Notes: generated by a model not told the origin, from the letters alone. 28,396 nucleotides of DNA from Polynucleobacter sp. (GCA_023253245.1 JALRHB010000002.1:7636-36031); one strand, 5' to 3'. Positions 1-8,137 are shown, numbered from the stretch's first letter. Program-made: numbers and translations.

Positions 1-1307
1 CTGGTGCCGCCTTCCATGAAATTTGGATCAAGCATCAGCTCGCGATGAAGTGGAACATTGGTGGTGATCCCATCAATAACCATCTCAGAGAGTGCAATTT
101 GCATCCGGCGAATCGCTTGTTCACGAGTATTGCCATAGGAAATTAACTTACCAATCATAGAATCGTAGTTCGATGGCACTACGTAACCACTATAGGCATG
201 AGAGTCCACACGAATACCTGGGCCGCCAGGCATGTGAAATGAACCAATCTTGCCCGGGCTCGGAGTGAACTTAAAGGGATCTTCTGCATTGAGGCGACAT
301 TCAATAGCATGACCACGGAAAACGATGTCCTTTTGGCGGTAGCTTAACTTCAGGCCAGCGGCAATGCGAATTTGTTCTTGAACGATATCGACACCCGTAA
401 TCATTTCTGTAACAGGGTGCTCCACTTGAACGCGGGTGTTCATTTCGATGAAAAAGAACTCGCCATCTTCGTAGAGAAATTCGAAAGTGCCGGCACCACG
501 GTAGCCAATTTTTCTGCAAGCTTCGGCACAACGCTCGCCAATTTTGGCGATTGAGCGGCGATCAATGCCTGGGGCTGGAGCTTCTTCTATAACCTTTTGG
601 TGGCGACGCTGCATTGAACAGTCACGTTCACCGAGCCAAATTGCGTTGCCGTGCGTATCTGCCAAAACTTGAATTTCAACATGGCGAGGTTTTTCTAAAA
701 ACTTCTCCATATACACTTCTGGGTTACCAAATGCACGACCGGCTTCTTCTTTGGTCATATTGACGGCATTAAGTAACGCTGCTTCAGTATGAACTACACG
801 CATTCCGCGACCACCACCACCACCTGCGGCTTTAATGATGACTGGATAGCCAATACGCTTAGCGGTGGCGATAATTTCTTTTGGATTATCAGATAGAGCG
901 CCTTCTGATCCAGGTACGCAAGGTACGCCTGCTTTAATCATGGCGCGTTTTGCTGAAACCTTATCGCCCATGAGGCGAATAGATGCGGCAGTGGGCCCAA
1001 TGAAGGCAAAGCCAGACTTTTCAACGCGTTCGGCAAAGTCTGCATTCTCGGAGAGGAAGCCATAGCCAGGGTGTATTGCCTCAGCATCTGTGACTTCTGC
1101 CGCAGAAATAATCGCAGGCATATTGAGGTAGCTTAGTGGAGATGGTGCAGGACCAATGCATACTGCTTCATCGGCTAACTTCACGTATTTAGCTTCTTTG
1201 TCTGCTGTGGAGTACACCACCACAGTTTTAATTCCCAGCTCGCGACAGGCTCGCTGGATACGCAGAGCAATTTCTCCGCGATTGGCAATCAGAATCTTAT
1301 CGAACAT
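1..1307 (-). CDS. accC: Biotin carboxylase subunit of acetyl-CoA carboxylase (3' end cut by window)
   Basis: Carboxylates the biotin of AccB using ATP and bicarbonate, the first half-reaction of acetyl-CoA carboxylase in fatty acid synthesis (cytoplasm). The reading frame starts MFDKILIANRGEIALRI, the standard AccC N-terminus, and stays open for about 435 codons to the window edge; AccC is normally about 450 residues, so only a short C-terminal piece is missing. Visible ATP-grasp features are a glycine-rich loop (KAAGGGGGRGMRVV, about residues 159-172), RDCSMQRRHQKVIEEAP and the catalytic stretch EMNTRVQVEHPV. It lies 53 bases downstream of accB on the same strand, so the two are probably cotranscribed. 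The ribosome binding site before the ATG is weak. Identity is secure. Confidence 0.96.
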   Translation of the reverse strand, partial: MFDKILIANRGEIALRIQRACRELGIKTVVVYSTADKEAKYVKLADEAVCIGPAPSPLSYLNMPAIISAAEVTDAEAIHPGYGFLSENADFAERVEKSGFAFIGPTAASIRLMGDKVSAKRAMIKAGVPCVPGSEGALSDNPKEIIATAKRIGYPVIIKAAGGGGGRGMRVVHTEAALLNAVNMTKEEAGRAFGNPEVYMEKFLEKPRHVEIQVLADTHGNAIWLGERDCSMQRRHQKVIEEAPAPGIDRRSIAKIGERCAEACRKIGYRGAGTFEFLYEDGEFFFIEMNTRVQVEHPVTEMITGVDIVQEQIRIAAGLKLSYRQKDIVFRGHAIECRLNAEDPFKFTPSPGKIGSFHMPGGPGIRVDSHAYSGYVVPSNYDSMIGKLISYGNTREQAIRRMQIALSEMVIDGITTNVPLHRELMLDPNFMEGGT

Positions 1308-1360
1308 GTCGGCTCTGAGTTAGGTAAGAGTGAATTGGAAAGAGCTTTTGTTGAGCTCTG

Positions 1361-1828
1361 TTAAGCAATGATGAAGAGTGGCTGGTCAAATTCAACGCCC
1401 TGACCGTTCTCGCAGAGAATTTGTTTAATCACACCATCTTTTTCAGATTCAATTTCATTGAGCAACTTCATAGCTTCGATAATGCAAAGTGTTTGGCCAA
1501 CCTTGACACTGTCACCAACATTTACAAAATTGGGTGATTCTGGGTTTGGAGCCCGGTAGAAAGTTCCTACCATCGGTGAGCGTGCCACAAAACCGGTTTC
1601 TGCTGGAGCCTGTTCAGCTGGTGTGGCTACGGCTGTAGGTGCACTTGGCGCAGGAGCAGCTTGTACAGTTTGGGTCGGTGCGGGTGCGGCATACACCACT
1701 TGACCAGTTGGAGCTGAAGAGCTGGTGTTAACAATGCGTACACGATCTTCGCCCTCGTTGACTTCTAGTTCAGAAATACCAGACTCTGAAACAAGATCAA
1801 TGAGGGTTTTCAGTTTTCGGAGATCCAT
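1361..1828 (-). CDS. accB: Biotin carboxyl carrier protein of acetyl-CoA carboxylase
   Basis: Carries the biotin that shuttles carboxyl groups between AccC and the carboxyltransferase AccAD. The protein has 155 residues, normal for the family. Residues 1-35 are the N-terminal helical part, residues 38-78 form an Ala/Pro/Thr-rich flexible linker, and residues 79-155 form the biotinyl domain. The biotinylation motif is EAMKLLNEIE with Lys121 as the predicted biotin attachment site. The ATG at 1828 follows a good purine-rich ribosome binding site (AAAGGGA). It sits between aroQ and accC, an order common in proteobacteria. BCCP levels are autoregulated in some bacteria, but nothing here shows that directly. 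Confidence 0.96.
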   Translation of the reverse strand: MDLRKLKTLIDLVSESGISELEVNEGEDRVRIVNTSSSAPTGQVVYAAPAPTQTVQAAPAPSAPTAVATPAEQAPAETGFVARSPMVGTFYRAPNPESPNFVNVGDSVKVGQTLCIIEAMKLLNEIESEKDGVIKQILCENGQGVEFDQPLFIIA

Positions 1829-1864
1829 GGAAAGTTTCCCTTTCTAGTAATTCTTAATAAATAG

Positions 1865-2314
1865 TTACTTACGAAGGCGGGCAATCGCCGCCTGAAGTGC
1901 TAATTCATATCCAATAGCGCCTAATCCGCAAATGACTCCAGTGGCAATATCAGATAAATAGGAGTGCTTACGAAACTCTTCGCGCTGATGAATATTGGAT
2001 AAATGAACTTCGGTAAAGGGAATGGCTACCCCTGCCAGGGCATCGCGAAGTGCCACGCTGGTATGGGTAAATGCGCCTGGATTGATGATGATGAAATCAA
2101 TCCCATCTTGTTTAGCCTTCTGAATACAGTCAATTAATTCGCCTTCATGATTGCTTTGAAAGGTGGATAAATCGACTGAGTGAGACTTGGCGATTGCGCC
2201 AAGTTTTGCATGAATATCTTCGAGGGTGGTTTTGCCGTAAACTTCCGGCTCACGGGAGCCCAACAGATTGAGATTTGGGCCTTGAATCACGAGAATTGAA
2301 GTATTTTTCGACAT
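1865..2314 (-). CDS. aroQ: Type II 3-dehydroquinate dehydratase
   Basis: Third step of the shikimate pathway: dehydration of 3-dehydroquinate to 3-dehydroshikimate by the type II (trans-elimination, dodecameric) enzyme. At 149 residues it has the family length. Visible family motifs are GPNLNLLGSREPEVYG near the N-terminus (Arg21 and Tyr26 are the expected catalytic pair), NPGAFTHTS (Asn78 and the nearby His) and EVHLSNIHQREEFRKHSY (His104 and the substrate-binding loop). It is the first gene of an aroQ-accB-accC run with a 36-base gap before accB. The later pathway gene aroE is in this window at 8138, in a different transcription unit. The Shine-Dalgarno sequence before the ATG is weak. Confidence 0.96.
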   Translation of the reverse strand: MSKNTSILVIQGPNLNLLGSREPEVYGKTTLEDIHAKLGAIAKSHSVDLSTFQSNHEGELIDCIQKAKQDGIDFIIINPGAFTHTSVALRDALAGVAIPFTEVHLSNIHQREEFRKHSYLSDIATGVICGLGAIGYELALQAAIARLRK

Positions 2315-2415
2315 AGATCGATATTTTTAGAGGCAGTTAGGTTCAATTGAAAAAATACAGCTTTTCTCTAAAACAACTTACTTCATGAAAAAGATTCTTC
2401 ATCAAGTACGTGGGA

Positions 2416-2421
2416 AGTATA
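2416..2421 (-). promoter_or_regulatory. Candidate -10 element upstream of aroQ-accB-accC
   Basis: On the minus strand this hexamer reads TATACT, a good sigma70 -10 match, about 100 bases before the aroQ start in the otherwise gene-poor stretch 2315-2563. The upstream -35 candidate (TTGGGC, 19-base spacer) is poor. That 249-base gap is AT-rich and is the natural place for the promoter of the aroQ-accB-accC unit. This is a call by eye only. Confidence 0.3.
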
Positions 2422-2563
2422 CCTCTGGAGTTCTCGAAGAGCCCAAATTAACTGACATCAAAATTCACAATTTCCAAGTATTTAAAAGCAGATCAATAAA
2501 TATAAGGCCTAAATAGACCTGATTTGCTAATAAAAAATGATTATTAAATGCGCTTTAAATACG

Positions 2564-3091
2564 TTAAATTGCTGATTTAATTGCTTTTCTTAGCTCTTCT
2601 TCGCTTATCTTTCCTAATTTACTGCTAGTTGCTTTACCCTTGGCATCAATGACGATTGTGTAGGGAAGTGCGCCTTGGGTATTGCCCATCTGTTTTGAAA
2701 GCGTGCTTCCTTCTAAGCCACCTATCACAATGGGGTATGAAACAGGAGTTATTTCTAGAAATTGACGAATGTTAGATGGTGAATCGATACCAATGCCGAC
2801 AAATAAGACATTTTGAGCTTTAAACTCCGCTTGTAATTTGTCTAAAGTTGGCATTTCTTCAACACAAGGGGGGCACCAGGAGGCCCAAAAGTTGACGACA
2901 AGTACTTTTTCTCGCCAACTATTGGTATCAACCAATTTTCCATCTGGCGTTTTCCAAGAATTGTCAAAAAATGCCTTGATGGCGGGATCATCTGCAAGGT
3001 TGCTTCGATAAATCCATTGAGAAGTCAGTACGCCTAAAACAAGGGCAACTAGGCTAATTCCAACGATGTAAATCCACTGTCTTCGATTCAT
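2564..3091 (-). CDS. TlpA-family membrane-anchored thiol:disulfide oxidoreductase
   Basis: Thioredoxin-fold protein of the TlpA/ResA family (175 residues), expected to be anchored in the inner membrane with its active site in the periplasm. An N-terminal membrane segment (about residues 8-24) follows the positive start MNRRQW. The active-site motif is WASWCPPC with Cys73 and Cys76, and the cis-proline is in GALPYT (Pro143). Such proteins reduce disulfides in cytochrome c maturation or other periplasmic clients; nothing in the neighbourhood identifies the client. The ATG at 3091 has a strong AAGGAG ribosome binding site. It is divergent from mpl with only 26 bases between the two starts. Family is certain; the specific role is open. 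Confidence 0.9.
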   Translation of the reverse strand: MNRRQWIYIVGISLVALVLGVLTSQWIYRSNLADDPAIKAFFDNSWKTPDGKLVDTNSWREKVLVVNFWASWCPPCVEEMPTLDKLQAEFKAQNVLFVGIGIDSPSNIRQFLEITPVSYPIVIGGLEGSTLSKQMGNTQGALPYTIVIDAKGKATSSKLGKISEEELRKAIKSAI

Positions 3092-3105
3092 TACTGCTCC
3101 TTAGC

Positions 3106-3111
3106 TAAAAT
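3106..3111 (+). promoter_or_regulatory. Candidate -10 element placing the start of transcription at the mpl ATG
   Basis: TAAAAT is a 5-of-6 match to the sigma70 -10 hexamer. The distance to the ATG at 3118 would put the +1 base at or next to the A of the start codon. No good -35 hexamer is visible 16-18 bases upstream (TTCGAT or TCGATT), and that region is already inside the start of the divergent tlpA gene. Inference by eye. Confidence 0.35.
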
Positions 3112-3117
3112 TTGTCC

Positions 3118-4524
3118 ATGCATATACATATCTTGGGCATTTGCGGCACATTCATGGGCGGCATAGCCGCAATCGCTCGGCAGGCTGGACATCGCGTCAC
3201 GGGATGTGATGCCAACGTGTATCCGCCAATGAGCACTCAATTAGAGGCCCAAGGCATTGAACTGATTGAGGGATTCTCGCCTGAGCAATTATTACAGTTT
3301 GAGACGATGCCTGATTTATTTGTAGTCGGCAATGTGGTCTCTCGTGGAAATCCCTTGATGGAGGCCATTCTTAACCAAGGATTGCCTTATATTTCTGGTC
3401 CGCAATGGTTGGGTGAGCAGGTGCTGTATGGCAAGCATGTTTTGGCGGTAGCTGGTACCCATGGGAAAACTACAACCTCAGCCATGCTTGCCTGGATCTT
3501 AGAGTTCAACGGTTACAAACCAGGTTATTTGATCGGTGGCGTACCCCTTAATTTCGCTGTCTCTGCCAATTTGGGCGAGGGGAAGTATTTCGTTATTGAG
3601 GCCGATGAATACGACACGGCATTTTTTGATAAACGTAGTAAGTTCGTGCACTATCGTCCTTGTACAGCGCTGCTCAATAACTTAGAGTTTGATCATGCAG
3701 ATATATTTGCCGATTTGGCTGCAATTGAAACGCAGTTTCATCACCTTGTGAGAACAGTCCCAAGCAATGGTCTTGTGGTGGTAAATGCAGAAGAGCCGGC
3801 CTTAGAGAGAGTGATAGCTCGTGGTGCTTGGGCCCCAGTAGAAAAATTTGGGCAAGATCAACAAAATGCTTGGTCATTAATTTCTCAGGAAGATGATCAT
3901 TTTTTAGTCTTGCAAAACGCTAAAGAGGTAGCAACTGTTCAATGGGCGTCAGACTCTGGGGTAATGGGACGACATAATCAGCTGAATGCATTGGCGGCAA
4001 TTGCTTGCGCAAATCACATTGGAATTTCACCAAAGTATGCTGCCCTAGCATTGGCCAAATTTAAAAATGTAAAACGTCGCCTAGAAACTATTGGAGTGAC
4101 TAATAACATCACGATATACGATGATTTTGCACACCATCCAACAGCAATTACAACAACAGTTGATGGTTTGCGTAGACGCGTTGGAAATGCACGCATCTTG
4201 GCGGTTCTTGAGCCCAGATCCAATACGATGAAATTGGGGGTCATGAAAGCTCAGCTCCCCACTAGTCTCGAGGCGGCCGATAAGATTTTTGCGTATGGGG
4301 CTAGCGCTGGTAAAGATTCACTGGGTTGGGATTTAAAAGAAGTTCTTGCGCCACTAAACAAGAATCAAGCAGATCGAGCATTGGCATTTGACGACCTGAA
4401 CGCCTTGGTTACTGCAGTGACTAAAGAGGCAAAACCTGGCGATCATATTTTGGTGATGAGTAACGGTGGCTTTGGGGGTGTTCATCAAAAGATATTGACC
4501 GCGATAGAAGAGAAGGCTAAGTAA
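3118..4524 (+). CDS. mpl: UDP-N-acetylmuramate:L-alanyl-gamma-D-glutamyl-meso-diaminopimelate ligase
   Basis: Peptidoglycan recycling ligase that attaches the recovered tripeptide L-Ala-gamma-D-Glu-mDAP to UDP-MurNAc with ATP. The N-terminus MHIHILGICGTFMGGIAAIA is the Mpl signature, which distinguishes it from MurC. The P-loop of the Mur ligase central domain is GTHGKTTTS (about residues 113-121), followed by EADEYDTAFFDKRSKF and NNLEFDHADIF, and by DDFAHHPTAI at the start of the C-terminal domain. At 468 residues the length fits. The frame also allows a TTG start at 3112, but the ATG at 3118 matches the family N-terminus. No Shine-Dalgarno sequence is visible, and a TAAAAT hexamer ends seven bases before the ATG. 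First gene of a plus-strand run; the next gene begins 4 bases after its stop. Confidence 0.95.
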   Translation: MHIHILGICGTFMGGIAAIARQAGHRVTGCDANVYPPMSTQLEAQGIELIEGFSPEQLLQFETMPDLFVVGNVVSRGNPLMEAILNQGLPYISGPQWLGEQVLYGKHVLAVAGTHGKTTTSAMLAWILEFNGYKPGYLIGGVPLNFAVSANLGEGKYFVIEADEYDTAFFDKRSKFVHYRPCTALLNNLEFDHADIFADLAAIETQFHHLVRTVPSNGLVVVNAEEPALERVIARGAWAPVEKFGQDQQNAWSLISQEDDHFLVLQNAKEVATVQWASDSGVMGRHNQLNALAAIACANHIGISPKYAALALAKFKNVKRRLETIGVTNNITIYDDFAHHPTAITTTVDGLRRRVGNARILAVLEPRSNTMKLGVMKAQLPTSLEAADKIFAYGASAGKDSLGWDLKEVLAPLNKNQADRALAFDDLNALVTAVTKEAKPGDHILVMSNGGFGGVHQKILTAIEEKAK

Positions 4525-4528
4525 TTTC

Positions 4529-5257
4529 ATGAGATTAAAAGACAAAGTTGCTCTTATAACTGGAGCTGCAAAGGGGATAGGTTTTGCAACCGCAAAACGG
4601 TTTGCGCAAGAGGGTGCCAAAGTGATGATCGCGGATGTAAATCCCGAAGCTGTCAAAGCCGCGGTCGAGCAGATTCCTGGTTCAGAAGCTTATGTGATGA
4701 ATGTCACCGATCGCGCTAGCATCCAGGCGGCTGTCGATCGGATCATGCAAGAACATGGACACATTGATATCCTCATCAACAATGCTGGTATCACACAAGA
4801 TGCTCGTTTGGTCAAGATGACTGAAGCGCAATTTGATGCCGTTATTGATGTGAATCTAAAAGGCGTTTTTAATTGCACGCAATTGGTTGTGCCGCATATG
4901 TTAGATGCTGGTAGAGGTGCGATTGTGAACGCTTCAAGTGTTGTCGGTATTTATGGAAATTTTGGCCAGACCAATTACTCCGCAACAAAGTTTGGCGTGA
5001 TTGGTTTTACGAAAACATGGGCACGTGAGCTGGGTGCCAAAGGCATTCGTGTCAATGCGGTTTGTCCAGGTTTTATTGCAACTGAAATGGTCAAAGCAAT
5101 GCCAGAGAATATTCTGAAAGATATTGAAAGACGTAGTTGGTTAGGTCGACTAGGTACACCTGAAGAGATGGCCAATGTCTATCTATTTTTAGCTAGCGAT
5201 GAAGCGAGCTATGTCAATGGCGTTGCTCTAGAGGCCAGCGGCGGGATTTCTCTTTAA
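4529..5257 (+). CDS. Short-chain dehydrogenase/reductase, FabG-like 3-oxoacyl-ACP reductase
   Basis: Classical SDR of 242 residues. The NAD(P) loop is TGAAKGIG (11-18), the structural motif NNAG is at 84-87, and the catalytic set is Asn110, Ser137, Tyr150 and Lys154 (YSATK). The spacing matches the E. coli FabG pattern, and the C-terminal EASGGISL resembles the FabG/PhaB tail. The likely reaction is NADPH-dependent reduction of a 3-oxoacyl-ACP or 3-oxoacyl-CoA. No other fatty acid genes lie beside it; it is embedded between mpl and an RNase gene, 4 bases after mpl and 2 bases before the next gene, so it is clearly cotranscribed. This is probably a second FabG homologue rather than the main fab-cluster enzyme, which cannot be tested from this window. 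Gene symbol left empty for that reason. Confidence 0.85.
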   Translation: MRLKDKVALITGAAKGIGFATAKRFAQEGAKVMIADVNPEAVKAAVEQIPGSEAYVMNVTDRASIQAAVDRIMQEHGHIDILINNAGITQDARLVKMTEAQFDAVIDVNLKGVFNCTQLVVPHMLDAGRGAIVNASSVVGIYGNFGQTNYSATKFGVIGFTKTWARELGAKGIRVNAVCPGFIATEMVKAMPENILKDIERRSWLGRLGTPEEMANVYLFLASDEASYVNGVALEASGGISL

Positions 5258-5259
5258 GC

Positions 5260-7248
5260 ATGCATCTTTTATATGAAGAGGGTGGCGATATTAAGGTTGC
5301 CACAGTTCAGTCTGCCTCAGGATCTGGTGATGCTGAGGCATGGCAAGCAACTAGTCTTTCTGGCAAAAAGATCAAGTTAAAAGCTAAAGAAGTTTGGTTG
5401 CGCTTTGAAAAGCCTGAAGCTCAGGCAGTGATGGATGAGGCTAAGGTTCTCTCCAAAGAAATTGATTTACAGCTTCTTTGGGATTGTGCGCCTGATGAGG
5501 AATTTGGTCTGGTAGATGTTGCCAATGAATATTTTGGTTCTCAGGCAAGCATTCCGCAGCAAACGGGCCTGGCAATTGCTCTGCAAGGAGCCCCCGTTTT
5601 TTTTCGTCGCAAAGGGCGTGGACGCTTTCAAAGGGCACCTCTAGAACAATTACAAGCGGGCATTGCCGCGCTCGAGCGTAAGAAAAAAGAGTTAGAGCAG
5701 CAGTTGGCTTGGCAGCAAGACCTAGTAGCTGGGGTCTTTCCGGAGGCACTAAAGTCACAAGCTACTCAGTTGCTCTTTTCCCCAGATAAAAACACTATTG
5801 CCTATAAAGCATTGCTGGCAGCTTCTACAGAATTGGGCGAATCACCGGCCCAGTTGATGATTCGATGTGGGGCAATTGATTCCCCCTTGCAGTATCACCA
5901 GGGCATGTTCTTAAGAACGCATTTTCCAGGTGGCTCTGCACATGACGAGTCAGTAAAAATAGAACCTTCTATCTTGCAGGCAGCAATTGCCGATTTACCA
6001 TTGGCGCAAGTGGCTGCATTTTCAATTGATGACTTAGGCACTACAGAAATTGATGATGCTTTATCGGTTACTGCACTTGAGGGTGGGGGACATCGTATCG
6101 GCATTCATATTGCAGCCCCAGGTTTGGTGATTTCAAAGGGCGATGCATTAGATAAAGTTGCACGAGCTCGCATGTCTACCGTGTATTTTCCGGGCGATAA
6201 AATAACCATGTTGCCTGATTCTGTCATTGAGCAATTCTCTCTAGACGAGGGCGCGCCTCGTCCCGCTCTATCAATTTATGTTGATATAAATGCCGAAGGC
6301 TTTCTGAATAAAGAATCTTTGCAACTGCGTGCCGAAATGGTTCCAGTTGAAGCAAACCTACGCTTAGAGAATTTAGAGTATAGGGTTACAGAGGAGAGTT
6401 TGCTAAACGAATCAGATGATTTGCCGTTTCGAGCTGAACTTAATGTACTTTGGGGTGGTGCTAAGTTATTGCATGCGGGGCGCCAAGAGCAAAGGGTAAG
6501 TAATGGGTTGCGCGCTGAGCAGTTGAGCACTGTTGATCCTAATGCTCTAGCGAGAGATTTCCATTTCCGAATTCAAGAACACGATGGGCAAGAGCGTGTA
6601 GATATTTTCCCGCGCCAGCGCGGATCTATTTTGGATACCATCGTTGCTGAGTGGATGATTTATTGCAATAGTGCCTCGGGAAAACTACTGGCTGATCATG
6701 GTTTGCCAGGAATATTTCGCACACAAAAGGGGTGGGGTCCGCTACGTACACGCATGCAAACTACCCCAGGCCCACATGAAGGTTTAGGTTTAGATTACTA
6801 CGCATGGTGTACATCGCCACTGCGTCGCTATTCTGATTTGCTTAATCAATGGCAACTCATTGCATTGGCTAAGCATGGCGTTGCCGCCAAGATGGTTGCA
6901 CCATTTCCGCCACGAGATGCTGAATTGATGGGAATTGCGGCGGATTTTGAAGCTTGTTATCAGGCTTATGGTGAGTACCAAGACCGACTGGAAAAGTACT
7001 GGTGCTTACGCTGGATTGCACAAAATGAGCAACCGAAGTCGGTATTTGTGAGGCATCTCAAGGAGGGTATGTCTAGAGTTGAGCTTATTCCTTTGCATTT
7101 GCCAATTCCTGAGCTAGCTAGTCACCCTCGGATGACCCGTGCAGAAGTGTGTATTAGTGATGTCGATTTTTTGCAGCTCTCTGCCCAAGTCCGAGTTCTC
7201 CACGTGGAAACTCCAACTGTCCCTGAGAGTGATGCAAGTCCCGCCTAA
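5260..7248 (+). CDS. RNase II-family (RNB domain) 3'-5' exoribonuclease
   Basis: A 662-residue RNB-domain protein expected to degrade RNA processively from the 3' end. The catalytic loop is FSIDDLGTTEIDDALSV, with acidic residues Asp257, Glu263, Asp265 and Asp266; the second of these is Asp in E. coli RNase II (Asp207) but Glu here. The C-terminal RNB signature WCTSPLRRYSD contains Arg522, matching the catalytic Arg500 of E. coli RNase II. The N-terminal 250 residues do not look like the cold-shock domains of E. coli RNase II or R; they include a charged helical stretch (about 128-157). Only a short region follows the RNB core, so a full S1 domain is doubtful. The start is 2 bases after the SDR gene; the 3' end overlaps the next gene by 17 bases. 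Function by family is solid, subclass (rnb versus rnr) is not. Confidence 0.88.
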   Translation: MHLLYEEGGDIKVATVQSASGSGDAEAWQATSLSGKKIKLKAKEVWLRFEKPEAQAVMDEAKVLSKEIDLQLLWDCAPDEEFGLVDVANEYFGSQASIPQQTGLAIALQGAPVFFRRKGRGRFQRAPLEQLQAGIAALERKKKELEQQLAWQQDLVAGVFPEALKSQATQLLFSPDKNTIAYKALLAASTELGESPAQLMIRCGAIDSPLQYHQGMFLRTHFPGGSAHDESVKIEPSILQAAIADLPLAQVAAFSIDDLGTTEIDDALSVTALEGGGHRIGIHIAAPGLVISKGDALDKVARARMSTVYFPGDKITMLPDSVIEQFSLDEGAPRPALSIYVDINAEGFLNKESLQLRAEMVPVEANLRLENLEYRVTEESLLNESDDLPFRAELNVLWGGAKLLHAGRQEQRVSNGLRAEQLSTVDPNALARDFHFRIQEHDGQERVDIFPRQRGSILDTIVAEWMIYCNSASGKLLADHGLPGIFRTQKGWGPLRTRMQTTPGPHEGLGLDYYAWCTSPLRRYSDLLNQWQLIALAKHGVAAKMVAPFPPRDAELMGIAADFEACYQAYGEYQDRLEKYWCLRWIAQNEQPKSVFVRHLKEGMSRVELIPLHLPIPELASHPRMTRAEVCISDVDFLQLSAQVRVLHVETPTVPESDASPA

Positions 7249-8092
7249 GCTAAGCCAGTTACTCGAGCGCTTGGATAGTAGTTGGCGCCGTTATCCCTTT
7301 AGCTATGCACTAGCTCTTTCAGTTTTAGCCCATTTAATTTTCCTGTCATTTCGTTGGGGAATGGCTGAGATTGAGCAGCGTCGTTTAAATACTCCGCTAA
7401 GCGTTGTATTGGTGAACTCTAGTAATCAGATTGCACCTAAATCAGCCAATAAATTAGCGCAGGCTGATTTACGTGGTGGCGGTAGTACTCCGAATCAAGA
7501 TGCAACTGCAACGCATCGCGCAAGATTAGGTGCACAAGCCCGAGTTGAAGCTTTAGAGAAGCAACAAAAGCAAATGCTGTCAAAGCTAGATGACGAGAAA
7601 ACGCAGGCTGGCCTTAGAAAAAGTGGTGAAGAGAGTAGGGCTGTTCAGGAATTTAATTCGCTTGAAGCAGAGTTAGCACGGCGCATACAGGCTAATGGTC
7701 GCGAACCGCGACGCAAAACTTTGACAGGTGCCAGTACCAAAGCGGTAGCTTTTGCGCAGTACTACGATGCGATGCGTCAGAAAATTGAGAGCTATGGAAG
7801 TACTTTTTTCCCACGGGCCAATGGTCGTCCCTTGTATGGCAGTTTGGTGATTGTTGTCAGTGTTGATGCCCAAGGAAGGATAGCCAATAATGCACAAGGA
7901 AAGGATGGTCTCAGTATTGGACGCAGCTCTGGAAATCCTGAATTAGATCGACAAGCCTTGGCTATCGTACGAGCATCTGCGCCATTTGGCCCCTTTCCTG
8001 CCCAGATGCGTCAGCAAATTGACATTCTCGATTGGATCTCTACCTTTGAATTCACTAGAGACGGCTCTGATCGCTTGGAATTAGTCCGTTAA
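7232..8092 (+). CDS. TonB-like protein with C-terminal energy-transducer domain
   Basis: The chosen ATG gives 286 residues beginning MQVPPKLSQLLERLD. A longer reading from 7139 is open but would run deep inside the RNase gene, and a GTG at 7229 is an alternative. One membrane segment lies at about 24-40. It is followed by a charged, probably coiled-coil region (about 104-155, rich in Glu, Lys, Arg and Gln) where classical TonB has a Pro-rich Glu/Lys-Pro linker. The C-terminal part (about 175-275) has the TonB pattern: GSLVIVVSVDAQGRI, then NPELDRQALAIVRASAPFGPFP and a final strand WISTFEF. It would span the inner membrane and reach into the periplasm to energise outer membrane receptors or act in envelope organisation. 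No exbB or exbD is adjacent. Its start overlaps the RNase gene by 17 bases, suggesting translational coupling. Confidence 0.8.
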   Translation: MQVPPKLSQLLERLDSSWRRYPFSYALALSVLAHLIFLSFRWGMAEIEQRRLNTPLSVVLVNSSNQIAPKSANKLAQADLRGGGSTPNQDATATHRARLGAQARVEALEKQQKQMLSKLDDEKTQAGLRKSGEESRAVQEFNSLEAELARRIQANGREPRRKTLTGASTKAVAFAQYYDAMRQKIESYGSTFFPRANGRPLYGSLVIVVSVDAQGRIANNAQGKDGLSIGRSSGNPELDRQALAIVRASAPFGPFPAQMRQQIDILDWISTFEFTRDGSDRLELVR

Positions 8093-8137
8093 TCTTTTTA
8101 TTAATAATTTTTCAATTTCGCTTATCCTCTTCTCAAT

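Noticed and set aside
7139..7231. N-terminal extension of the TonB-like gene inside the RNase gene
   Set aside because: The extra 31 residues overlap a conserved gene in another frame and precede the natural basic N-terminus and membrane segment.
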